From Megalonaias nervosa (taxonomy: Eukaryota; Mollusca; Bivalvia; Unionida; Unionidae), in the NCBI GenBank assembly GCA_016617855.1, contig JAECUM010000793.1:1-64000 (forward strand): DNA of 64,000 nucleotides, given 5' to 3'. A program made the translations under genes and the position numbers. Position 1 is the first letter of the stretch, and each line of letters starts with the position of its first letter. Below are positions 35,201 through 47,200 of the stretch, piece by piece. The notes below the pieces were generated by a model. That model was not told the DNA's origin, searched no databases, and worked only from the letters and a program-made list of their open reading frames with translations.

Positions 35201-38200
35201 TATGTCTACATTCAAGCTGATATCTAAATCACTGTAGATTAACTTAGCAAAAAATGCAGTTAGACACTAATATTCATAATAAAAAGTTAGAGCAATCTTT
35301 CAGAAAGTTAAGAAAACCAGCAATCTTGATTGCAATGTTAAAAATCTTCAACCTGATGTAAATGAAGTCTGTCTTTGAAACATTCCTAAGTCAGACTTCT
35401 TATTATCTTTTGAAAGAACAGGTTCAAAATTAAAAGTACTACCTCAAGTCAATGCAACAAAATAACAAAAAAAACAGTGTTGTAAAATATATAGCTACAA
35501 TGATATAACTTGTAAATGTAGAAGGTTTATTGGCCAGCTGCTGGCAGCTAACGACAAAGCTGCAAAATACAATATATTTTCTAATTAATGCCTCCTCCTC
35601 TTTTTTAAGAATAGAAAATTTTAAAGATGCAGTGTAAGATCTGTGCTTTTCAATAACCCTCTGTTTCAGATCCATGATTACATCAAAATGCTGCAGCAGT
35701 CTCAGTTGATCCCACTGTCACAATGGATATATGAATGTAAAATTTACAAAAGTCACAGGAACACATGTAGTGCTAAACATGACCCAATAGCTGGGCGGCA
35801 AGTTCAAAGACCTAGCCTACCTCAACCAGATGCTAAGTGGGAAAATGTGCTGACTGACTGATCATTTTAACTGCACTTATATTTACAATGAATGAATTCA
35901 GTGGCAGAAAGACCCCCATGTACATTTGATTGTTATAAGAGTACACCAAAAGAACAAATTTAGCTTTCATTATTGTGCACTAATAAATGAACCTCCATTT
36001 GGAAAATGTAATGTCCCTGGGGATTTTGATTAGGGAAAATATGGTAGGTACATTTTTAAAAAAAATCTATTCCATTATAGTATCACCATAGACATTTTCC
36101 AGTCAAACATAAATGATACTCAAATCACATTATATTCAAAACTTTAAATGATAAATATTCTTCAAATTATATTTCACAAACAAATTAATCTTGCACTAGT
36201 GTAGGCAACTTATTGAATAAGTCAGAGAAAGTTTATAATTTAAGTACAGTCTGGTCTCTATGCTCTGTGGTAAACTGCTGTAAACACAAGTTTATAATTT
36301 AAGTACAGTCTGGTCACTGTACTCTGTAGTAATCTGCTGCAAATACAAGTTTATAATTTAAGTACTGTCTGTCACTGTACTCTGTGGTAAACCATTGTAA
36401 ACACAAGTTTAGAATTTAAAAGTTTGGTCACTGTACTTGGTGGTAAACTACTGCAAATATTAGTTTATAATTTAGGTACAGTCTGGTTGCTGTACTCTCT
36501 GATAAACTACTGCAAATTCAAGAGGTGGGAAATATTTATTGTAAATTATCATTCTCCAAGAATACTTACCCAATAACAATTATGTTTGTAAGAAGGCTTA
36601 TATGAAGTGTTATCTGGTAGGTATTCTCAGAGAAACACAATTAACAGCTAAATTTCCTTTATCAATTAAATATATAACTTTACATATACTTTAGGAAAAT
36701 AGGTAGGCAAATGAGAAAATGCATGAGTATTGAAACTCTACCTTTGACAAACACTAAATGACAAAATGAAACGGATCCTCATGTAATAGGTAAGACCATT
36801 CTCCTAACAAAGAAGCTGCACGACTGAGGGATAATAGTCAAGCAATACATAACTACTGTTAAGCTTTTCATCATAGAACATGGAGAGATGTATATACTTT
36901 CCTGATCCAAGGCAAATCAGGACATAAATCCTCGGAAAACTTTACACCAGTGCATGTGACAAAGTTATTCAAGGATCAGTAAGGTCTGGTTGACATGGGG
37001 GCAAGTATTGTTGGATGATCAGGTAAGTATTCTCTGAGAAACATGATTTACAATATCATTTTCTTTCTCCGTTCAATAATGACATGATCAAATTTACATT
37101 GGTGAAATATGTTTCTTCACAAATACTTACCCAATCATAATTTCTTAGGAGAACTATCTGCAAATCCAGCCCTCCCCAGTTAAAAACGTTTAGCTAAAAG
37201 TCTCCAAGTTATCTGCTCACCTAGGTGGTGGTCATGCAGAGTGATCTCCCCTTGGTACAGGGATTGATGCCAAATCTCAAGAATATCTCAGGTGGCGCTC
37301 TACAGTTTTGTATTTTTGCATAGGGTTAGAATTTTAAACAAAAAGACTTCCTCCGGGTTTCCTCACTAGTTATACTGTCTATTTAAAAAAGACCTTGTAT
37401 ATCTTAGATGTTGTTCAAAGAACCTTTAATTCCCTTTATTTTGGTGTATGATTGATGGGTGTAATATGGGTTATAGAGTATACAGCTTGGCCTTACTCCA
37501 GATGTGCACCTTTCAAAAAAGTGCTAGCTCCACTTGGTCATTTTCACTTCCTGAACTTCAGAGGTAAATTGTAAAAAAAAAAAGAGCCAATAACTTTTTT
37601 TTACATTTTGTATATTTGGTAATTCATTCATTGCACTTTCAGAAGCTGGTATTGTCTAGTCTGGCAAAATTCATTTTCCCTATTTTAAAAGCTACTAAGG
37701 ATAGTGTACTTTAGACAAATTCAGGCTGATTTTTGGAGCACAAGGGAGCAGTCATTTTAGTTAGCAGTGTGCTAAGATCATTTACAATTTCCAAAAGTAC
37801 AATAGCCAAAGAAATGTCAGCCACATTACATCAAAGTAGCATAGAGGTATGCCAACATTTTCTCCACTGTGCATGTTTTAAATGCAAACAACTTCACCAT
37901 ACTTACATCACTCTCTCAAAAGTACATAATAACTGGTGAGCGCCCCCTGAGTTACTTCTGGAGTGGAAGGCACACTCTCTATATGGATGTAACTGTGGGG
38001 AGACTGGGAGGGTGTATGTATATTATGATTGTGTAAGTATTCTCAAAGAAACATATTTTACTAGGAAAACTTGGTTTCTTAAATATGTTACCCAATCATA
38101 ATACCTTAAGGAGAATAGGAAAGAGGTTAAGGGAGATACAACCCCTTACCCTGGAGATGCCATCACCAGTCCCTTAAGGTAAGTGAGACAGCTTCTAGAT

Positions 38201-41200
38201 AACCCAACTGCGTGCAGAAAAATGAGTCTCCCAATATATTAGGCAGCCTGTCAAACTGAAACCTGAATTGTAATTGAGGACACCACTTTAAAAAATCCCA
38301 AACAATAATCCAAAGGTTGGATTACTTGTTTCGCTTTGCTGTTTGAGATCAGTCACCATAGTGAAGTTACTGGGCAGTAATGAGAACTCTACTCCATTGT
38401 AGGTTCACTAGCCACCAATGACAGGCTACTCCCCACCAAAAATGGAATCAATTTGATGATGTGGGCATATATGTCTTTGTTATGAAGATGGCCATCCAAT
38501 GAATATGCCCCACTTGTTTTGCTGACTAAACTCATGGGACACCTCAAATTGATACATAATGGTATATCTTCCAAGTACATTCTGGCTTTTGCAAGGTCTC
38601 TTGCGATGAAAGTGTGCTTCTTGGCATGAGTGGAAGTAGTAATTGATGTATTATTGGGATTTGGCATCAATCCAAGGGGACATCACTCTGCCCAACTGCC
38701 ACCTATGTAGGCAGATAACTTTTAGCCTTTTAGCTACATGTTTTTGCCCCCGGAAGGGCTGGATATGTGAGGTAGATAGTAGTAGTTCTCCTAAGGTATT
38801 ATCATTGAGTAGCGTATTTAAACAAGAAATATACATAGTTTCAGTATGGAAGAAGAAATTGTGTTTGAATCCAATGAAAGCTTCAAACCAATTCCTGTGA
38901 CGAGGTTGTTCTGGCAACAATACAGTCTGGTGTATGTTTGGGAAACCATCTCTGGGCCCATCCGATTTAGGTCCCTTCTCCGCAGGCTAAATCCCAAAGG
39001 TAAAAGATGGGGAAAGTTGATGGTATATGCCAGCTGACAGCTTCAATAATATCCCAAACAGAACAGTTGCAACTCAATGGAAGACTTTCCAAGACAGCCT
39101 CATCACATGCTCATTTCTTCAAGAGGATAATCCTGACATACCCGCAAAAACAAATCACCCACTTAAACCAAGAGGGCAAAGCTTTCTAGCTTTCCCTCCT
39201 TTACTGGAAGAATAAGTCTCTGGCAGCCATGAAAAGTGCTTTCAGTGCATTTTAGATAGCACTTCAAAGCATGAAATGGATCCTGAATTTTGTCCCTCAA
39301 GAAGGAAGCAGCACCAAGAGAGGTCGAACAATAACTTTCTAATTAATCATGGATGGTAGCCATTTCTTGGCCACAAAGTCAACCTGCCCCATCATAACAA
39401 CAAAACTGAGTGGAAATGCAAATAGTTCAGGATGACTCAAAGTGCATGCAATTCACTCACCATGCAAGCTGAACCCAAGTTTACCAGGAAGCATGTCTTG
39501 TACGATAGCTGCTGCATTAGTGACCTGGACAAAGTTTTGAACTTATAAGACTTGAGCCAGGGAAGGTCCCAAATCTGAGTGATAGGGGCCAAGTCAGATC
39601 AAAATTGATCAATAAATTATTCTGGTCTTGGCCTACATCAGTTTCTGAAAATGTCATCAAACAGTAACTGTATCTTCTCAAAAAGCCAGAGAAAGAAATT
39701 AGTGAACTGAGGGATGGAAGCCTTTAAAGGATTTTTGTTGTTGTTGTACGGTTTAATGCCATTTTTCAGCACAAGATAGGCTATACATGGTGGCCAGTAT
39801 AAATGGTGGAGGAAGAAACCCAGGAAAACCTCGGGAAGAACCACCAAGAAGCTACTGGCAAGTTTTCTCACATTGGCTGAATCCGAGTCTTTAAAGGAAC
39901 AATACCACCCTAGCATCAGGCAAAAAGACACAATCCCTCATACGCCTTTTAAAGTGGAGGGTCTTCTAGCTACCGTGAATTTCTCTACAACTGAAGGTTT
40001 AAACTTCTTTTTGAGCTGGACTTTCCCAACAAAATCCTTGTATGAAGGCAAAAATCTGACTGGACAGGGACTGAATGCCACCACTCTGAGTTGTCTGAGC
40101 TGGTTGGGAACACCTGAATGTTCTTGTGAACATGTCATAAGATCAAGTAAATCTCTGACAGAGTATTTGTTGCATCTGAGCAGGGTGACTGGAATTATCT
40201 TGCAGTTGTGATCCTTACTTTCTGAAACACCCTGAGAGTTAGCAGGGTGTATGTGTGGAGTAAAAGCATTATCATAGTTGATCAGGTTTGGGGGTGGGGG
40301 GGAAGCAATGCCCCAATTGGTCAGCAGAGTCCACTGCCAGAGTTTCTGGAGCAGAGCTGGAGCTGAAGACACAAAGGAAGAACACTTATCATTCCACATT
40401 GTCACAAAGAGACTGACCATTAGATGACCCCAAAGTGTGCAAATCCACTGTGACTGACCACTGGATGACCCTAAAGTGTGCAAATCCAATGTAGGACTGA
40501 CAACCAGAGGACCCCAAAATGTACAAATCCAATGTAAGACTGACAACCAGATGACCCCAAAATGTACAAATCCAATGTGACACCGACAAGTGGATGGATC
40601 ACTCAGTGTCTGTCCTCTGTTAGACAGAGAATAATGAGGACTTTGTATAGCGCCTAATCTTTAGAAGCTATAAGTGCTTTACAACACATTTGACAACACT
40701 TAAAAAACATATATAATGATATGATTACAAAAATAAAAACAAACACCATGAAATTAGAAAACAGAAAACATGCTGTAAATATTTAAGGTAAGGAAACATT
40801 ATTAGGTCTTTAAGTTTGTTCTTGCAGTTGAAATAGATGAGTTTTAAGAGTGCTCTTGAATAAGATCATTGTGTCTTTGTGTCTAAGTTCAGTGGGCAAT
40901 TCGTTTCACGTTGCTGGGCCCTGGTATGCAAAAGAACACTGTCCATATGATTTCATTTTCATAGTGGGAATAATGAGAATACGAGTGTCAGAAGAGGAGC
41001 GTAAGTATCTTGCTGGTGTGTACACATGGGTGAGGTCGGATAGGTATGTTGGACTAGAGCCCGTCAGTGAAACGTAGCACAGAGAACAAATTTTGTGTTT
41101 AATTCTGGATCGAATGGATAGCCAGTGTAGGGTACAGAGCAGGGGGGAGGCGTGCTCTGATCGTGGTACTTGAGAAGCTGTGTTTTGAACTTTTTAAAGT

Positions 41201-44200
41201 TTCTGGAGTAGATATTGAGATGAACCAGACAGAATTAAGTTATAATAGTCCAGTAGTGAAAGTACTAAGGAACACACAAGTGTTTTAGTGGCATCAACTG
41301 AAAGATACTTGCGAATGGAGCTGATGCATCTCAGCTCAAGATATGCAGCCTTGCATATGTTCATGACATGTTGGTGCAATGAGAGAGTACTGTCGAGAGT
41401 AACACCTAGGTTTCGTACTGACTGTGTGAATTTAATGTTGGTGTTGCTGATATTTATTGTCTGAGGTAAAGGATGTGAATGAGAAAGTCTTTGTGTTGTA
41501 ATCAGAATGGCTTCAGTTTTATCATCATTCATCTGCAGCTTGTTACATGTCATCCATGATTTCACATCGGAAATGCACCTCTCTACACCTTGGATAGTAG
41601 CTTCAACTTCAGTTGGGTGGCTATATTTGTATATTTGGGTGTCATCAGCATACAATTGGTGCGGCACTGGATGATGATCTATGACACTTGAGAGTGGCTG
41701 AGTGTAAAGAATGAAGAGAACAGGTCCAAGAACAGACCCCTGTGGAACACCACAACATAGATCAATTGGGCTGGAGGGGCTGGAGTGTTTTCCATTTGCG
41801 GACACAATTTGTGTCCTGTTGACCAAGTAGGACTTGAACCATAGTAAGGCCGTATCATGAATGCCAAATACATGCTGGAGACGGTGAAGTAATATATCAT
41901 GGTCTATTGTGTCAAATGCTGCAGACAAGTCAAGGAGAATGAGGACTGTAATCTTCCCGCTATCCAAAGCAGAGAGAAGGTCATTAACTACTTTCAGAAG
42001 AGTAGTTTCAGTACTGCGGCAAGGGCGATATGCATATACAAGTTGGGATAGAACAACTTTTTCTAAGATTTTTGACATGAATGGGAGATAGAAACTGGAT
42101 GGTAGTTCTTTAAATCGTTATGGTCGAGTGTTGGTTTCTTCAGCAGAGGCTTTACAATGACAGTTTTGAAAAACGATGGGAATTCCCCGGATAAGAGAGA
42201 GGTATTAATAACATCAGTTAGTGAAGGCAATATTGGATCTAAGCACTCAAGCAGCAGTGATGTTTGAATCGGATCAAGTTCACATGACTTTGGTGCACTC
42301 TTCATCACGATTGTACGTACTAAATCCATAGAGACAGGTTCAAATGCTGCTAACGGTTGCTGCTGAAATTCTGTATCGCAACTGTATGGTGATGACGAGT
42401 CAATTGAAATTGTGTTGTCAAGCTTATCTCTAATGGTTTGTACTTTGTCACGGAAGAAATCTGCAAACAGGTCCGGAAGGTCGACTAGAGAGAAGGTAGT
42501 TGGAAGTGGTGTACATTTGTTCCTTGACATTAGCTTGTTAGTAATCTCGAATAGCTCTTTGCAGCTGGAACTTTCAGTGATCTTAGTACTGTAGTGGGCT
42601 GATTTCGCTGCATGGACTATGTTTGTGACATTCTTCTTAGCGGCTTCATAGATTTGCTTATGAATAGTGAGTCTGGTGGAAAGCCAAAGCCTCTCAGCTT
42701 TACGGTGGTCTCTTTTAGCAGTGCGAAGCTGGTCCCTAACACTGCTATACCAGGGAGAACACTTCTGAATTGATACTCTGCACTTGGCTGCTGGGGCATG
42801 TTTGTCAAGCAATGAACGCAGGCAGTTATCGAGTTGTTCTGCTGTAGGAGGTAAGCTAGTTGTTAGGTTTGCTTGGATGTCATGCATTAGTTGGGTTCTG
42901 TTTATCATACGGAGGTTTCTCTTAGTAGCAAATAAAGGTGGAGGGTTAGAGCCTGGTACGTCAAGATGGCATATAATGCAGAGGTGATCTGATGCAAGTT
43001 CGTGGGACACCAGAGAGGACTGTAGAATATTATTGTCAGGTCTATAAAGAATCCAGTCTAAAATGTGACCATGTTTATGGGTGGGTCAGCTAACTGACTG
43101 TTGGAGGTTGAAAACGTGAATGGAATCTAGGAGTTTTGATGTGTATGGGTTTCCAGGACAGTCAAAGTGAAAGTTGAAATCTCTAAGAATAATCAGGTTG
43201 CCACCTATCGAATTTCCATACTCCAGGAGATTCGGAAATGCTCCAAAAAGAGAGATTCAGTCAGCTTATTTTTTCTACTAGGAGGAGGGTGGTAGAGGCA
43301 GAAAAAATGGACTGACCTTTGTTCCAGTGTGAGTGTGGTTTGGACTAGTTCAAACGATGTGTGGTAGAAATTAAAGGTTGTAGTGTGGTTAAGATGGTTG
43401 ATCATGGAGTTCTTTGCGATGACAGCAATTCCACCTCCGCAAGAGTGGCGGGGGAACGACTTGATGGAGTAACCGGTGGGTGTTAGATCTGCGCACTTGG
43501 GTTCATTGCCTGATGTTTTTAGCCATGTTTCTGTCAGGAAAAAGACATCGATATTCTGATCGTTGATAAAATTAACTATTTCTGTGCGCTTTTCCGGTGG
43601 TCCTACTGATTGGGCATTGAATAATCCGATGCGCAGTGGTATCTCTTGGATAGTTGACACAAAGGTTGATGATTTAATAGGGATTTGAATTAGGTTATCT
43701 AAATTAACGGCCGAATTCTTAAATTTCTGTGCCGGAAAGGGCGAAAGGGAGATAACTGGAATTCTTCATCCTGTTCTATGCCGGCCAGCTTTGAAACAAC
43801 ACTTCTTTTTTGGCTTCCGTTTACATTTAAGGAATGATGAATGTAGTCCCAGGTCATTTAGTCTAGTGCACAATGTAGTGTGGAGAGCCAAGGAGTGGTC
43901 ATTTAAAGCAATTAATGAGGGTCCGTCATAGCATAAACGGGTGGACTGTCGAGTATCACATGGTGGCAGTTTGTTCAACAACAAAGGAAGTTGTAGCAGT
44001 GGAGCAAGACAGCTGAGAAAAAATTTAATTTTTCTCGTTTCCAAAACAAGAAGATGAAGAAACACATTCAAATTGAACAGCCAATGCATGATGAATACAA
44101 TAATGCAGACGAAGACAGACAACAAGCACATACATCATGAAAAATGGCACAAAAATCTGGGACAGCTGCTTCAAGCTAGTTAAGCGATAGCAAATCAGCT

Positions 44201-47200
44201 AGCAAACTTGGAATATACCTTGTCTGAACAGTGGTTTGATTTAGGAAGCACAAACAGAGAAAATTCCAGACCAGAACACAGAAATCCAGTGATCTGTTTC
44301 CCTTTTTTTCTGCAGAGGTAACCAACTACAAAAAAGAATTGACCCACGTTATAAAGTCTATCTTTCCAGAACCAGATTATGCAAAGAATGAATAGCGTTG
44401 ATTATGACCATCATTTCCAGGATATTTATTAAAAAGACCCTTTCCTCTGGCCTCCAGTTCCTGGTCACTGTAGTGAAATATGTAATTAATGTGCACTTTG
44501 TGTGGCTGGCATTTGTGCAGACAATAACATCTGGTGGAAGGGTTTCCAGAAGAATTCCTGCCAACAGCCAGCTGGCTCAAATTGATAACCAGCCAAAGCT
44601 TCGTATTTGCTTCTGGCACCAGAAACAGACAAAAAAGCCTGGAGAATCCAGATTGTGAACAATGCCCACCATCCACTTTGTAAGCAATGCAAGACTCTCC
44701 TTCTCCAGCATTTTCTCAGGTTTGACTTCCATCACAGAGGTGGAATTCAAAAGTGGAGGGCAATGAAAGAACAAAATTCCTAATCTCCCTGAAATGACTT
44801 GGATCATCCATTCAGTCTGGGAACAGATCCATCCAAACCTGTCAAAAGTGAAGGAGTCTGGCACTTACTGGGATATCATTTGCAGGTTGCAATGGTGACA
44901 AGTTATTATCATTTGCTTGGTGGTTTGGGAAACGAGAAACTGGGTTTCTTCTCACCTTGATTAGATGCCTTTCTGCAAGCTATGATTGCTGTTAAACTGA
45001 ACTTGTTTGCTTTCATCTTGTGACATTTATCACAATATTGGGACTGAGAATGATGCTGATAAAAGCATGAAGAAGGATTAGCATATCTGTGCAGCCTGTC
45101 TCCTACAATATGACCTTCAAATAAAACTAAATGGTAATGAAAATAAACCACAATGTGGTGAGACTTGAGTGACCACACACATACGAAGTAAACACATTTG
45201 CACCAAGTGAAAATTGCACAAAACGATCTGGATAGCAAAGATTTTTGGATTTGGATTTTTTTAACGTAGCTTTAACAGTTTGAGTCATATCGCTATGATG
45301 TCTGCAGTGTGGCTGTTTATAGTGATGTCTAGCACTGAGGCATCATGCCGCAGACATCTTGCACCATGACCCACCTGGTCACATTTTCCTGACACCAAGC
45401 TGACCAGTCCTAACACTAACCTCTTAATGCTGGCAAGGCAGCTGCTAGTACCATTTTTATAAGTCACTGGTATGACTCAGCTGGGGTTTGAACCCGCAAC
45501 CTCCCATAACCAAGGTGGACACTCTAACCACTTAGCCCACAGGAGTGGTCAGATAGAAAGATGATCTGTCCTATAATAAATCGGCCAATACATCATCATG
45601 TTTGTTACTTTTTCCCTTAAGTCTATATACAGCCAGCAATACCATGGCCTAAATAGCTGTAATGAACCCACAGCAATCCACCTTGTTACAAAGGGGAGAA
45701 TGAAACACTAACTGCTGATATATCCCTATCTAGGTTAGGGACTTCCATGTGATAATAAATCCATCCACACCTGTCCACGTGATAATGAATCCATCCACAC
45801 CTGTCAAAAGTTAAAGAGTCTGGTACCTATTGGGACATTGTTTGAAGGTGGCATGTCATTATCATTTGCTTCAAAGCATGAAACAGGAGAAACTATTTTT
45901 TCTCTCCTTTATTTGATGCTATTCTGTACTTGGAAGACTGCTGTCTTTGAGATTGTTGTTGAAGTTTAAATGACTTGTTGATTTGAGCTTGTTTCCTTTC
46001 ATCTGGCGAGATTTATCTTGATCTTGGGACTCAGACTGACAGGAAAAATAAGGAAAATCAAGTTGGAAAGGCAACGACTGTACTGCCCGCTTCCTAACAA
46101 TAAGGAAATCAAGTTGGAAAGGCAACGACTGTACTGCCTGCTTCCTAACAATAAGGAAAATCAAATTGGAAAGGCAACGACTGTACTGCCTGATTCCTAA
46201 CAATAAGGAAAATCAAGTTGGAAAGGCAACGACTGTCCTGCCTGCTTCCTAACAATAAGGAAAATCAAATTGGAAAGGCAACGACTGTAATGCCTGATTC
46301 CTAACAATAAGGAAAATCAAATTGGAAAGGCAACGACTGTACTGCCTGATTCCTAACAATAAGGAAAATCAAGTTGGAAAGGCAACGACTGTACTGCCCG
46401 CTTCCTAACAATAAGGAAAATCAAACTGGAAAGGCAACGACTGTACTGCCCGCTTCCTAACAATAAGGAAAATCAAGTTGGAAAGGCAACAACTGTACCG
46501 CCCGCTTCCTAACAATAAGGAAAATCAAGTTGGAAAGGCAACAACTGTACCGCCCGCTTCCTAACAATAAGGAAAATCAAGTTGGAAAGGCAACGACTGT
46601 ACTGCCCGCTTCCTAACAATAAGGAAAATCAAGTTGGAAAGGCAACGACTGTACTGCCCGCTTCCTAACAATAAGGAAAATCAAGTTGGAAAGGCAACAA
46701 CTGTACCGCCCGCTTCCTAACAATAAGGAAAATCAAGTTGGAAAGGCAACAACTGTACCGCCCGCTTCCTAACAATAGGATCTCTGAATATCCAGGAAGA
46801 TCCAAATGACAATGACGATAAAATAAGAAAGTAGTGAGGTTTGAGTATGGTATAATAAGTTGGGCAATGTGGCATGTAGACTCCGTGTTCATTAATTGCT
46901 TCTACACAAGTCTAAATACAGCAAGCAATGCCAAGGCTGAACCAGCTTTTATGTTGCAAGGAACACTCATCGATCCACCTTGTTACATAGGGGAGACGAC
47001 ACGGTGACTACTGCGATATTCATATACAGATTACGGACTTCCACATGATTAAAGTCTTAATGTCTCTGTAACTAGTTGGCAGAGAATTATGATGGCAGCA
47101 GGCTTTCAGTGAAAAAGGCCGTGGAATTAAAAGGTTCCATAGTTTTTCTGACAAACAGTTGACAATCACCTTAATCTTAAGTACACAAAAGGAGAGATGG

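Larger units (their letters stand above)
44901..47045 (-). mobile_element. Duplicated 5' part of the DIRS-like element
   Basis: Two related blocks: about 44820-45740 and about 45785-47050. Both share ACCTGTCAAAAGT, GTCATTATCATTTGCTT, TTGATTAGATGC/TTTGATGCTATT, CACCTTGTTACA(A/T)AGGGGAGA and GGACTTCCA at the end. The first contains a family 2 SINE, the second the 52-bp array. Confidence 0.5.

Noticed and set aside
35643..35861. Possible plus-strand exon after CTGTTTCAG with 72 open codons
   Set aside because: No domain, no partner exons, and it lies antisense within the LMBRD1 intron.
39938..40546. 202-codon minus-strand frame as a host gene
   Set aside because: Left half is the 42-bp minisatellite and right half reads as the DIRS-like connection/recombinase region, so it is element debris.
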